Below are positions 35,180 to 43,882 of a stretch of 64,000 bases of DNA, piece by piece (position 1 is the stretch's first letter; each line of letters starts with the position of its first letter). The stretch is from Sedimentibacter sp. MB31-C6 (GTDB taxonomy: Bacteria > Bacillota > Clostridia > Tissierellales > Sedimentibacteraceae). Both the position numbers and the translations under genes were made by a program. Under the pieces are notes generated by a model. That model had not been told where the DNA came from. It saw nothing but the letters and a program-made list of their open reading frames with translations, and did not search any database. The stretch spans positions 1 to 64,000 of the forward strand of contig NZ_CP142396.1 in NCBI RefSeq assembly GCF_035934735.1. The letters run 5' to 3'.

Positions 35180-37801
35180 ATGGCAAAATATACACCTATG
35201 ATGGAACAATATCTAGGAATAAAAGAACAATACAAAGATTGTATACTGCTCTATAGACTTGGAGATTTTTATGAAATGTTTTTTGAAGATGCACTTATAG
35301 CGTCTAGAGTTTTAGAAATTGCCCTTACAGGGCGTGATTGTGGACAAGAAGAAAGGGCTCCTATGTGTGGAGTACCACATCATGCAGTAAATAATTATAT
35401 ACCAAAGCTTATAGAAAATGGCTACAAAGTAGCAATATGTGAGCAAGTTGAGGATCCAGCTACTGCGAAGGGTATAGTGAAAAGGGATGTAGTTAGAGTC
35501 GTAACACCTGGAACTGTAATTGAACAAAGTATGCTTGATGAAAAAACTAACAACTATTTATGTTGTATATATATTGCGGAAGGCTTTGGCATATCATATG
35601 TGGATGTATCAACTGGAGATTTATATGTAACAGAAAATATATCATTAAGTGACTATGCTGTTAATAGTAATAAGAGATATGAACTATTAAATGGAGAAAT
35701 CAATAAAGTAAATCCTTCTGAAATTATTTCAAACAAACTTACAGGTGATGAAATTATTGACTCAAGAATTTCAATTACTGATATTTTAAAGTTTACAGAA
35801 TATAAAAATATTATATTAAATCACTTTAATGTGGTATCATTAGATTCCTTTGGAATATCTGATAATATAAATGCTATAATTTCATTAGGCATGCTAATTG
35901 ATTATTTAAATCAAACACAAAAAACTTCATTGGAGCATATAAATAAGCTTCATTTTTATAATACTGGTGAATACCTTCATTTAGATTCTAGTACTAGAAA
36001 AAACCTTGAACTAATTGAAACTATTAGAGGTAAAAAGGGTCAAGGAACGTTATATCATGTATTAGATAATACTATGACTGCAATGGGTGGAAGGAAATTA
36101 AAAAAATGGATTGAAGAACCTCTGAAGAATATTACTAACATAAATAATAGGTTAGATTCTGTTGAAGAGTTATTTAATAATGTTATGGCATCAAACAACA
36201 TAAAAGAGTACCTGAAAAATGTTTATGACATTGAACGATTAATTAGTAGGATAGTTTATGGTAATTGTAATGGTAGAGATTTAGTTGCATTAAAGCAGTC
36301 AGTTTCAAATTTACCTGATTTAAAAACAGAAATATCAGAATTAAAATCAAAAATGTTTTCTAATATATGTGATAACTTCGATACATTAAGAGATATCTAT
36401 GACATAATCGATAAATCTATAGTTGATGAACCTCCTATTTCAATAAAGGAAGGTGGAATTATTAAAAGAAACTATAATGTTGAACTTGATGAAATAATAG
36501 AAATATCAATTAATGGCAAAAATTGGATTTCACAACTTCAAAATGAGGAAAGAGAAAAAACAGGTATTAAAAACTTAAAAATTGGATATACAAAAGTATT
36601 TGGCTATTATCTAGAAGTTACTAAATCTTATTTAAAAAGCGTACCCGATAATTATATTAGAAAACAAACACTAGCTAATTGTGAACGATATGTAACTCCT
36701 GAACTAAAAGAAATGGAAGCTAAAATTTTAAATGCAGATGAACAGGTAATGAAACTTGAATATGATTTATTTCTAGAAGTAAGACAATATATAAAAAGTC
36801 AAGTTACTAAAATACAAGAAACAGCCCATAATATAGCAATTATTGATGTACTCAATTCTCTTGCAATTGCTGCTGTTAAAAATGACTATACAAGACCGGT
36901 AATGAATAATAACGGATATATGAATATTGTTGATGGAAGGCATCCTGTTATAGAAAGAATAATTAAAAACGAACTGTTTGTTCCAAATGACACATATATA
37001 GACAATAAAGAACATAGAATGTCAATTATAACCGGACCAAATATGGCGGGTAAATCCACATATATGAGACAAGTTGCATTAATAGCTCTCCTTGCTCATA
37101 TTGGAAGTTTTGTTCCAGCAAAATCTGCTGAAATATGCATTTTAGATAAAATTTTTACTCGTGTTGGAGCTTCTGATGATTTATCTCAAGGTCAAAGTAC
37201 CTTTATGGTTGAAATGAGCGAAGTTTCAAATATTCTTAACAATGCTACTGAAAACAGCCTTTTGATTTTAGATGAAATTGGTAGAGGTACAAGTACCTAT
37301 GATGGCCTTAGTATAGCTTGGAGTGTTGTAGAATATATAACTAAAAAAATTAAGGCAAAAACATTGTTTGCTACTCATTATCATGAATTATCAGAACTTG
37401 AAAGCAAATTAAAAAGTGTAAAAAACTATAGAATATTAATTAAGGAAACTGATGATAAAATAATTTTTTTACGTAAAATAACTGAAGGTAGTGTTGATAG
37501 AAGTTATGGAATTCAAGTTGCAAATTTAGCCGGACTTCCAGAAGAAGTAGTTTTTAGAGCTAAGGAAATTTTGAAACAATTAGGCGAAAGTGACATAACA
37601 AAACCTTTTGCCAAAAATAAAAAAGAAAGAGTATCTGATAAATTTCAAGTTTCCATGTTTGCAGAAAACCCTATAGTGAGTAATAATGAGGAATACAAAG
37701 ATTTTGCTGAAATTATTAAAAATATAGATGTAAATAACTTAACACCAATCAAAGCATTAACTTTATTAAACGATATAATAGAAAAAGCAAAGCATATTTA
37801 A
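35180..37801 (+). CDS. mutS: DNA mismatch repair protein MutS
   Basis: MutS recognises mismatches. The 873 aa protein starts with TPMMEQYLGIKEQYKDCILLYRLGDFYEMFFEDA, which includes the mismatch-contacting F-x-E (FYE). Connector, lever and clamp regions follow, then the ATPase with Walker A GPNMAGKST, DLSQGQSTFMVEMSE, and Walker B LLILDEIGRGTSTYDG, and a final helix-turn-helix. AAGGAG precedes the ATG. It lies 34 bp after miaB and 15 bp before mutL in the common clostridial miaB–mutS–mutL–miaA–hfq order. Confidence 0.97.
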   Translation: MAKYTPMMEQYLGIKEQYKDCILLYRLGDFYEMFFEDALIASRVLEIALTGRDCGQEERAPMCGVPHHAVNNYIPKLIENGYKVAICEQVEDPATAKGIVKRDVVRVVTPGTVIEQSMLDEKTNNYLCCIYIAEGFGISYVDVSTGDLYVTENISLSDYAVNSNKRYELLNGEINKVNPSEIISNKLTGDEIIDSRISITDILKFTEYKNIILNHFNVVSLDSFGISDNINAIISLGMLIDYLNQTQKTSLEHINKLHFYNTGEYLHLDSSTRKNLELIETIRGKKGQGTLYHVLDNTMTAMGGRKLKKWIEEPLKNITNINNRLDSVEELFNNVMASNNIKEYLKNVYDIERLISRIVYGNCNGRDLVALKQSVSNLPDLKTEISELKSKMFSNICDNFDTLRDIYDIIDKSIVDEPPISIKEGGIIKRNYNVELDEIIEISINGKNWISQLQNEEREKTGIKNLKIGYTKVFGYYLEVTKSYLKSVPDNYIRKQTLANCERYVTPELKEMEAKILNADEQVMKLEYDLFLEVRQYIKSQVTKIQETAHNIAIIDVLNSLAIAAVKNDYTRPVMNNNGYMNIVDGRHPVIERIIKNELFVPNDTYIDNKEHRMSIITGPNMAGKSTYMRQVALIALLAHIGSFVPAKSAEICILDKIFTRVGASDDLSQGQSTFMVEMSEVSNILNNATENSLLILDEIGRGTSTYDGLSIAWSVVEYITKKIKAKTLFATHYHELSELESKLKSVKNYRILIKETDDKIIFLRKITEGSVDRSYGIQVANLAGLPEEVVFRAKEILKQLGESDITKPFAKNKKERVSDKFQVSMFAENPIVSNNEEYKDFAEIIKNIDVNNLTPIKALTLLNDIIEKAKHI

Positions 37802-37816
37802 TAAGAAGGTATTAAA

Positions 37817-39742
37817 ATGGCTAAAATACATTTGTTAGACAATGATACAATCAATAAAATAGCAGCAGGAGAAGTAATAGAAAATCCTAAATCAATAGTC
37901 AAAGAACTTATTGAAAATTCCATTGATGCAGAAGCTGATGAAATAATTGTTGAAATAAAAAAAGGCGGAAAAGGCTTAATACGAATATCAGATAATGGTA
38001 AAGGAATAGACAAAAACGAAATAGAAGAAGCTTTTAAAAGACACTGCACTAGTAAAATTAAATCTTCTGACGACTTAAATTACTTGTTTACTCTAGGTTT
38101 TAGAGGAGAAGCTTTAGCAAGTATTGCTGCCGTTTCTCATGTTAATGTAATTTCTAGAACTAATAATGATACATATGGTATAAAGCTTGAAATTAAGGGT
38201 GGAGAAGTTATAGTTAAAGAAGATATTGGATGTCCTGTGGGAACAACAATAACTGTTACAGAACTTTTTTATAATGTTCCTGCTAGAAAAAAATTTTTAA
38301 AAAGCGATGCATCTGAAAGTAGCCATATTAATGAAATAGTAACTTCCTTAGCTCTAAGCAAAGAAAATATATCATTTAAGTATATTAATAATAGCAATGT
38401 TGCTTTTAAAACACCGAAAACAAATAATTTCATAAATACTATTTCTAGTCTCTATGATAAAGAACTTTATAATTCATTATTAAACGTAAATTACAAAAAT
38501 GATATAATTGAAATTACAGGATATACAACGAACTTAAATTATTACAGAGGTAATAGAAAACATCAGCTAATATTTGTAAATGGTAGATATATTAAGCACA
38601 AAAGAATTAACTACTTTATAGAAGCAGCTTATAATACTTTGCTGCCTAAAAACAAATATCCTGCATGTTTTTTAAAACTTGAAGTTGAACCCGCATTAAT
38701 AGATGTAAATGTTCATCCTGCTAAAACAGAACTACGGTTTCAAAATGAAGAACTTATTTTAAATGAAGTTAAAAAATCAATATATAAGGCTCTTAACTCT
38801 GCTAATATAATTAAAGAAATTAAAAAAGAAACTTTCCATGAAAAATCTAAAAAAACAAATGTAAATAATTCTATTTTTGATAATAAAAGTGTTGAAAATA
38901 CTTTACATATAAATTATGATGATTTAAACAATATAGATAATATTAAATTTACAGAAGTTAACTACAAAGTAGATAATGATATTAAAAATAAAAATATATT
39001 TGAAGAAGCCATTGAAGATTCAATAAAGAAAGATGAAAATTATAAAACACTTGAAGATAATTGTATATCAGAAGGTGAAGGTGATACCCAAATATATTTG
39101 TCAACAAAGGATAAAGATAATAAAAAACAACAAATACTTATTGAAGAAAATATAATTGAAAAAATACCAGAACTTTCAATTATCGGTGTAATAATGGACA
39201 CATATATAATATGCGAAAATAAAACAAAAAAAGAAATGTATATGATAGATCAACATGCTGCACATGAAAGAATAAATTACGAAAAATTTTTATATCAATT
39301 TCAAAATAGTGAAATTTTAAAACAAGAACTAATTGTTCCAGAAGTTATAAATTTATCCTATGAAGATTTTTCTATAGCAGCAGACAATGAAAATATTTTT
39401 GAAAACTTAGGTATTTCTTTTGAAAAATTTGGTATTAATGCTATACTGATAAGTAATATACCTGTTATTTTTAGTAATACTAATATAAAGGAATTATTTT
39501 ATACGATTCTTGATTCTATAAAAGGAATTAGTAAATCAAATATACAAATTGATAAAATTATAAAGAATGCATGCGTACAATCAGTAAAATCAGGAGATAA
39601 ATTACATACTCTTGAAATTAAAAAATTAATTGAAAATTTAAGAAATACTGATAATCCTTACACGTGTCCACATGGTAGGCCTGTTATAATTAAAATGTCA
39701 AAATATGAAATTGAAAGAATGTTTGAAAGAATTCAAAGTTAA
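37817..39742 (+). CDS. mutL: DNA mismatch repair protein MutL (endonuclease type)
   Basis: MutL couples MutS recognition to strand incision. The 641 aa protein has the GHKL ATPase N-terminus (IAAGEVIENPKSIVKELIENS, RISDNGKGID, LGFRGEALASIAAVS, VGTTITVTELFYNVPARKKFL). A divergent Asn/Lys/Glu-rich linker spans about 330–440. The C-terminal domain has the metal-binding endonuclease motif DQHAAHERINYE plus ACVQSVKSGD and CPHGRPVII. The endonuclease motif fits a methyl-independent system. AGAAGG precedes the ATG. It is co-transcribed with mutS. Confidence 0.96.
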   Translation: MAKIHLLDNDTINKIAAGEVIENPKSIVKELIENSIDAEADEIIVEIKKGGKGLIRISDNGKGIDKNEIEEAFKRHCTSKIKSSDDLNYLFTLGFRGEALASIAAVSHVNVISRTNNDTYGIKLEIKGGEVIVKEDIGCPVGTTITVTELFYNVPARKKFLKSDASESSHINEIVTSLALSKENISFKYINNSNVAFKTPKTNNFINTISSLYDKELYNSLLNVNYKNDIIEITGYTTNLNYYRGNRKHQLIFVNGRYIKHKRINYFIEAAYNTLLPKNKYPACFLKLEVEPALIDVNVHPAKTELRFQNEELILNEVKKSIYKALNSANIIKEIKKETFHEKSKKTNVNNSIFDNKSVENTLHINYDDLNNIDNIKFTEVNYKVDNDIKNKNIFEEAIEDSIKKDENYKTLEDNCISEGEGDTQIYLSTKDKDNKKQQILIEENIIEKIPELSIIGVIMDTYIICENKTKKEMYMIDQHAAHERINYEKFLYQFQNSEILKQELIVPEVINLSYEDFSIAADNENIFENLGISFEKFGINAILISNIPVIFSNTNIKELFYTILDSIKGISKSNIQIDKIIKNACVQSVKSGDKLHTLEIKKLIENLRNTDNPYTCPHGRPVIIKMSKYEIERMFERIQS

Positions 39743-39760
39743 TGAATAAAGGATTAATAA

Positions 39761-40705
39761 ATGAATAATAAAATAATTGTTATAGTCGGTCCTACAGCGG
39801 TAGGAAAAACCTATGTTTCAATAGAATTAGCAAAAAAATTAAAAACAGAAATAATATCGGCAGATTCAATGCAAGTATATAGAGGAATGAATATAGGAAC
39901 TGCAAAAATCATAGAAGAAGAAAAACAAGGAATAGTTCATCATATGATAGATATAATTAATCCTGATGAAAACTATTCAGTTTCAGATTTTAAATTCGAA
40001 TCAGAAAGAATAATCGACAATGTTCTTTCAAAAAATAAAACTCCAATTATAGTAGGGGGGAGCGGTTTATATGTTAATTCATTAATATATGATTTAGATT
40101 TTGGAAATGCAAAATCTGACACGAAAATAAGAGATTACTATACGTCATTTTATTATGAGCATGGTAAGGAAGCTTTATATAATAAGTTAAAAGACGTAGA
40201 TCCTGAGTCTGCAGAAAAAATACATAAAAATAATGTAAAACGAGTAATGCGGGCGTTAGAAGTACATGATATTACAGGTAAGAAATTCTCTGAAATAAAT
40301 ACTGATATAAGAAAATATAGCGAAAAGTATGAACATCTTTTAATTGGATTAAGTATGGATAGAAAAATCCTATACGAAAGGATAAATCAACGAGTAGAAA
40401 AAATGTTATCTGATGGTCTAATACAAGAAGTAAAAACACTTTTAGATAAGGGCTATCATAAGAATCTAGTTTCAATGCAAGGAATAGGATATAAAGAAAT
40501 TATTGATTATTTAGAAGGTGAAACCAACCTTGAAGAAGCTGTGAAAATATTAAAACGAAATACAAGGAGATTTGCCAAAAGGCAATTTACCTGGTTTTTA
40601 AAAGATCCAAACGTTAAGTGGTTTCAAATTGGTGATGTTAATGAAATCGATAATATAATTGAAGAGATATTCGAATATACAACTATAAAGAAAAAAATAA
40701 AATAA
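39761..40705 (+). CDS. miaA: tRNA dimethylallyltransferase MiaA
   Basis: MiaA transfers a dimethylallyl group from DMAPP to A37 of UNN-reading tRNAs, making the substrate of MiaB. The 314 aa protein has the P-loop IVGPTAVGKTYVSIELAK, IISADSMQVYRGMNIGTAK, the PIIVGGSGLYVNSLIYD motif, and RNTRRFAKRQFTWFL. Its DMAPP comes from the MEP pathway that ends in IspH, also encoded in this window. It lies 18 bp after mutL and 13 bp before hfq. Confidence 0.96.
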   Translation: MNNKIIVIVGPTAVGKTYVSIELAKKLKTEIISADSMQVYRGMNIGTAKIIEEEKQGIVHHMIDIINPDENYSVSDFKFESERIIDNVLSKNKTPIIVGGSGLYVNSLIYDLDFGNAKSDTKIRDYYTSFYYEHGKEALYNKLKDVDPESAEKIHKNNVKRVMRALEVHDITGKKFSEINTDIRKYSEKYEHLLIGLSMDRKILYERINQRVEKMLSDGLIQEVKTLLDKGYHKNLVSMQGIGYKEIIDYLEGETNLEEAVKILKRNTRRFAKRQFTWFLKDPNVKWFQIGDVNEIDNIIEEIFEYTTIKKKIK

Positions 40706-40718
40706 GAAAGGAATTAAA

Positions 40719-40970
40719 ATGAACCCAATTAATTTACAAGATTCTTTTTTAAATAATGTGAGGCGCGGAAAAACAACAATAACTCTATTCTTAAATAATG
40801 GATACAAACTTACTGGTACTGTAATGGGTTTTGATAATTATGTTATAATGATTGAAACAGACAAAGGTCAACAGCTTGTTTATAAACACGCAATAACATC
40901 AATTTTACCATATAAAAAAGTGAAAATATTCAACAATGAAACTAATGAAACTATAGAAGAAGAAAAATAG
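40719..40970 (+). CDS. hfq: RNA chaperone Hfq
   Basis: Hfq forms a hexameric ring that binds small RNAs and A-rich RNA. The 83 aa protein has Sm1 (QDSFLNNVRRGKTTITLFLNNGYKLTGTVMGFDNYVIMIE region, about 7–45) and Sm2 ending in the diagnostic LVYKHAITSILP (YKHA). The C-terminal tail is short, as in other Firmicutes. AAGGAAT precedes the ATG. It follows miaA, the same neighbour as in proteobacteria and clostridia. Confidence 0.96.
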   Translation: MNPINLQDSFLNNVRRGKTTITLFLNNGYKLTGTVMGFDNYVIMIETDKGQQLVYKHAITSILPYKKVKIFNNETNETIEEEK

Positions 40971-40978
40971 GAGAATAT

Positions 40979-42280
40979 ATGTTAACAGAAGATATATTAT
41001 GTAAACAATTCGGTATAAGTAAAGATGTATTTAACTATGTCGCAAATATTGAAAAAAATATTAAAGATAAATACTTTAAAAAAATCGAACTGGTACGAGA
41101 GTATAATCAATATAAAGTTATAAATGCAATGCAAGAACATAATTTAGATTATACTAATTTTTATTGGAATACAGGTTACGGTTATGACGATATTGGAAGA
41201 GAAAAAACAGAGAAAATATTTGCTTCGGTATTTAATACAGAAGATGCATTAGTAAGACCTTCTATAGCATCAGGAACGCATGCTTTATATTTAACACTTT
41301 CATCCATATTACAATATGATGATGAAGTAATAGCAATATCAGGCAAGCCATATGATACGCTCCTTACTGTATTAGGAGAAGAAGGTAACGAGCCAGGTAA
41401 TCTAAAGGAAAGTGGAATTAAATATAAGGAGATACCATTATATAATAGTGAAATTGATTGGGAAAGAGCAATCAAAGAAATTACCATGAAAACTAAACTA
41501 CTTATGATTCAAAGGTCAACAGGTTATAGTTTTAGGTCAGCATTAACTTTGACAAAAATAAAAACTGCTATTGATAAAATACGAGAAGTTTATCCAAATA
41601 TATACATAATGGTTGACAATTGTTATGGTGAATTTATTGATGATATCGAACCTTCAGATGTAGGTGCTGATGTAATTGTAGGATCACTTATTAAGAATCC
41701 CGGAGGAGGAATAGCTCTTTCTGGTGGTTATGTGGCTGGTAAAAAGGAAATAATAAATCGTGTAGCTAACCGCTTAACTGCGCCTGGAGTTGGAAAAGAA
41801 ATTGGACTTACATATGGTACTACAAGAAATACTCTACAAGGATTGTTCTTTGCACCACATATAGTCAGTGAAGCTCTGAAAGGAGCCATACTCTTTGGAG
41901 GTGTTTTTAGTTCATTAGGATACGAAGTTACCCCAACTTTAGATGATGAAAGAAGCGATATAATTCAAGCGATTAAATTCAATAACAAAGATATGGTTGT
42001 TAAAATTTGTGAAGCAATTCAAAGTTCTTCTCCTGTAGATGCTCATGTAGCACCAATGCCATGGGAAATGCCAGGATATACAAACCAAGTAATTATGGCT
42101 TCAGGAGCTTTTATATCAGGATCATCAATAGAATTAAGTGCAGATGCTCCTATGAGAGCTCCATATATTGCATATATTCAGGGCGGATTGTTCTACGACC
42201 ATGCTAAATTAGGAGTAATGCTGTCTCTACAAAAATTGCTAGACTTTGATGACATTAAAAATAAAATTCATCTAAAATAA
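40979..42280 (+). CDS. ynbB: Methionine gamma-lyase family / YnbB-like PLP enzyme
   Basis: The 433 aa protein belongs to the family annotated as aluminium resistance protein or methionine gamma-lyase family (PF06838), a fold-type I PLP enzyme. Visible features are NTGYGYDDIGREKTEKIFASVF, SGTHALYLTLSSIL in the cofactor-binding region, MVDNCYGEFIDDIEPSDVGAD and the likely PLP lysine in GSLIKNPGGGIALSGGY. The true substrate is not established; C–S lyase activity is a family-level guess. It lies 8 bp after hfq and ends at a bidirectional terminator. In B. subtilis ynbB is also in the hfq neighbourhood. Confidence 0.88.
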   Translation: MLTEDILCKQFGISKDVFNYVANIEKNIKDKYFKKIELVREYNQYKVINAMQEHNLDYTNFYWNTGYGYDDIGREKTEKIFASVFNTEDALVRPSIASGTHALYLTLSSILQYDDEVIAISGKPYDTLLTVLGEEGNEPGNLKESGIKYKEIPLYNSEIDWERAIKEITMKTKLLMIQRSTGYSFRSALTLTKIKTAIDKIREVYPNIYIMVDNCYGEFIDDIEPSDVGADVIVGSLIKNPGGGIALSGGYVAGKKEIINRVANRLTAPGVGKEIGLTYGTTRNTLQGLFFAPHIVSEALKGAILFGGVFSSLGYEVTPTLDDERSDIIQAIKFNNKDMVVKICEAIQSSSPVDAHVAPMPWEMPGYTNQVIMASGAFISGSSIELSADAPMRAPYIAYIQGGLFYDHAKLGVMLSLQKLLDFDDIKNKIHLK

Positions 42281-42328
42281 ACTTATTATTAACTTACAAA
42301 AATATTAGCTTAATATATAATATAATTT

Positions 42329-42375
42329 AAAATAGGTAGTTATCTGATTCATCCTCAGCCAACTACCTATTTTTT
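42329..42375. terminator. Bidirectional terminator between ynbB and lexA
   Basis: A perfect 13-bp stem AAAATAGGTAGTT/AACTACCTATTTT with a 19-nt loop, T-rich at its right end and A-rich on the left, lies between convergent genes. Confidence 0.88.
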
Positions 42376-42402
42376 ATATTAAAAATATTTAATTTAATTC
42401 TA

Positions 42403-43026
42403 TTAATATTTTCTAACTACAGCTTTTACAACTCCTAATATGTATGGTTCTTTAATTAAAATTGGGTCCATTGAGCTATTTTGAGGTTGTAACCTAATAT
42501 GATCCTTTTCTTTATAAAACGTCTTAACTGTAGCTTCATCTCCAATTAACGCTACAACTATATCACCATTATCTGCAGTGTTTTGAGAATTTACAATCAC
42601 ATAATCACCATTTAGAATTCCAGCTTCAATCATACTTTCGCCTTTAACTTTTAATACATAGGAATCATTATTACCTACAAAATCAATAGAAATAGGAAGA
42701 GTATCATCAATATTCTCAACTGCAAGAATAGGTGATCCTGCAGTAACTGTTCCTATAATAGGAACATTAACAATTTCTTTTTTAGGCATATTGCAACATA
42801 TGTCATCAACATCTATTAATTCGAGAGCTCTTCTTTTATTTGTTCCTTTTTTAATATATCCTTTTTTTTCTAAAGTATTTAAGTGAGCATGTACTGAAGA
42901 AGTAGAACTTAAACCAACAGCCTTACATATTTCTCTTATAGATGGAGGATAGCCCCTAAAAGTTAATTCATCCTTTATGTATTCTAATATCTTTACTTGC
43001 TTATCGCTTAAGCCTTCACAATTCAT
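42403..43026 (-). CDS. lexA: LexA SOS repressor
   Basis: LexA represses DNA-damage genes and self-cleaves when stimulated by RecA filaments. The 207 aa protein has an N-terminal winged helix (GYPPSIREICKAVGLSSTSSVHAHL), the scissile Ala-Gly bond in VTAGSP (A96–G97), and the Ser/Lys dyad S131 (GESM) and K168 (EATVKTF). ATG 43026 follows GAGGTGG; a longer in-frame ATG would add 18 non-conserved residues overlapping the promoter. Its own promoter contains a LexA-type palindrome. The divergent partner is yneA, as in B. subtilis. Confidence 0.96.
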   Translation of the reverse strand: MNCEGLSDKQVKILEYIKDELTFRGYPPSIREICKAVGLSSTSSVHAHLNTLEKKGYIKKGTNKRRALELIDVDDICCNMPKKEIVNVPIIGTVTAGSPILAVENIDDTLPISIDFVGNNDSYVLKVKGESMIEAGILNGDYVIVNSQNTADNGDIVVALIGDEATVKTFYKEKDHIRLQPQNSSMDPILIKEPYILGVVKAVVRKY

Positions 43027-43066
43027 TCGTCCACCTCTTTTGTTTTCCTTCATTTTAACACATTTA

Positions 43067-43095
43067 TATACAAAAATCAAACATTTGTTTGTAAA
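43067..43095 (-). promoter_or_regulatory. lexA promoter with LexA-type palindrome
   Basis: On the minus strand TTTACA (43090–43095) and TGTATA (43067–43072) are 17 bp apart. The spacer holds the perfect 14-bp palindrome CAAACATTTGTTTG (43078–43091), a variant of the GAAC–N4–GTTC SOS box. This suggests autorepression. Confidence 0.65.
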
Positions 43096-43111
43096 AATTG
43101 TAAAATATGTA

Positions 43112-43140
43112 TTGACTTCGAACTAATGTTCTGTTACAAT
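43112..43140 (+). promoter_or_regulatory. yneA promoter with SOS box
   Basis: TTGACT (43112–43117) and TACAAT (43135–43140) are 17 bp apart. CGAACTAATGTTCT (43119–43132), a GAAC–N4–GTTC LexA box, fills the spacer. A half-site ATGTTCG lies further on, at 43154–43160. Confidence 0.8.
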
Positions 43141-43170
43141 TATTATAGAAAATATGTTCGAGGTGGTAAT

Positions 43171-43473
43171 ATGATTATAATGAATAAGTATAAAGTAAAT
43201 AATATGAAAAAATTCAAAAGATTTATGTTCATAACAATATTATTAATTAGTATATTGGCCTTTACATTTATTATGACTTTAAATGCATATTCTAAAGATA
43301 TACCTCAATTTGATTATGTAAATGTAAAAGAAGGGGACACCTTATGGTCTATTGCATCACTTTATACCGACAATAGAGAAATAAGAGAAATAATATATGA
43401 AATTTCAATTGTAAACGATATACATAATGCTTCAATATACCCAGGCGATATAATTAAAATTCCCTTACATTAA
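43171..43473 (+). CDS. yneA: YneA-like SOS cell-division suppressor (LysM)
   Basis: The 100 aa protein has one N-terminal membrane segment (about residues 13–38) and a C-terminal extracytoplasmic LysM-like domain (VNVKEGDTLWSIASLYTDNREIRE…IYPGDIIKIPL). It is encoded divergently from lexA under a LexA box, the arrangement of B. subtilis yneA, which delays cell division during SOS. The start ATG 43171 follows GAGGTGG. Longer in-frame starts at 43126 would begin inside the promoter. Function is inferred from synteny, topology and regulation. Confidence 0.82.
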   Translation: MIIMNKYKVNNMKKFKRFMFITILLISILAFTFIMTLNAYSKDIPQFDYVNVKEGDTLWSIASLYTDNREIREIIYEISIVNDIHNASIYPGDIIKIPLH

Positions 43474-43505
43474 TATATCATATATAATAACTAATCGAGT
43501 TTTTC

Positions 43506-43534
43506 TTGACATTTTAATTAATGGCTAATATAAT
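43506..43534 (+). promoter_or_regulatory. Perfect consensus sigma-A promoter
   Basis: TTGACA (43506–43511) and TATAAT (43529–43534) with a 17-bp spacer. It is the only fully consensus promoter seen in the window, yet no substantial gene lies before the next terminator. Confidence 0.85.
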
Positions 43535-43566
43535 AATATCAAGGTAGATTTTAAATAGGAGATTTT

Positions 43567-43593
43567 ATGTTAGAGAGTGTATCAATCCAATAG
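43567..43593 (+). CDS. Possible 8-residue leader peptide
   Basis: ATG to TAG encodes MLESVSIQ. AGGAG lies 5 nt upstream, and a consensus promoter starts about 30 nt before. The position ahead of a hairpin and terminator resembles attenuator leader peptides. No regulatory amino-acid run is visible. Confidence 0.4.
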   Translation: MLESVSIQ

Positions 43594-43784
43594 ATTAATT
43601 TAATAGTAAATGAGCAAAGTAGTTTAAACACAAGTGATGTTAAAAAAACATCCTTGTTTTCATTCGCTTATTTATCATGTCTATGGAAGATACACGCACT
43701 AATATTATATATGACAATTATTTTATTGTATATATAATTAATTTTCTTATATATTCTGGAAAATATAGAAAATATAGAAAATAT

Positions 43785-43811
43785 AGCTGTGGATATCCGC
43801 AGCTTTTTTTT
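43785..43811 (+). terminator. Intrinsic terminator upstream of the MutS2-like gene
   Basis: AGCTGTGGAT pairs with ATCCGCAGCT (one G·U) and is followed by eight T. It lies 72 bp before the MutS2-like start and could attenuate it. Confidence 0.88.
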
Positions 43812-43882
43812 GTGCGACAAATATATTATAAATCTACCTTTTATTCTTTCATAGTTTAGTTTATTAAAAAGAAAGGGAAAAA

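Larger units (their letters stand above)
43541..43811 (+). ncRNA. Candidate leader or small RNA of about 270 nt
   Basis: The transcript is defined by a perfect promoter and a strong terminator (AGCTGTGGAT/ATCCGCAGCT followed by eight T). It contains an 8-codon ORF with a good ribosome binding site. A hairpin (CAAG and GATGTT pairing with AACATC and CTTG, 43631–43656) is followed by TTTTC, like an attenuator. I do not recognise a known RNA family. It may be a standalone small RNA or an attenuated leader for the MutS2-like gene 72 bp beyond the terminator. Confidence 0.5.
43474..43882 (+). other. Intergenic region yneA/mutS2-like with leader RNA
   Basis: This 409-bp spacer holds a consensus promoter (43506–43534), a mini-ORF (43567–43593), a hairpin (43631–43656), three 9-bp GAAAATATA repeats (43759–43785) and an intrinsic terminator (43785–43811). 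A 60-codon frame at 43677–43859 runs through the repeats and terminator and is not considered a gene. Confidence 0.7.

Noticed and set aside
43677-43859. 60-codon open frame downstream of the consensus promoter
   Set aside because: It runs through three 9-bp repeats and a strong terminator, is dominated by Tyr, Ile and Lys, and has no ribosome binding site.
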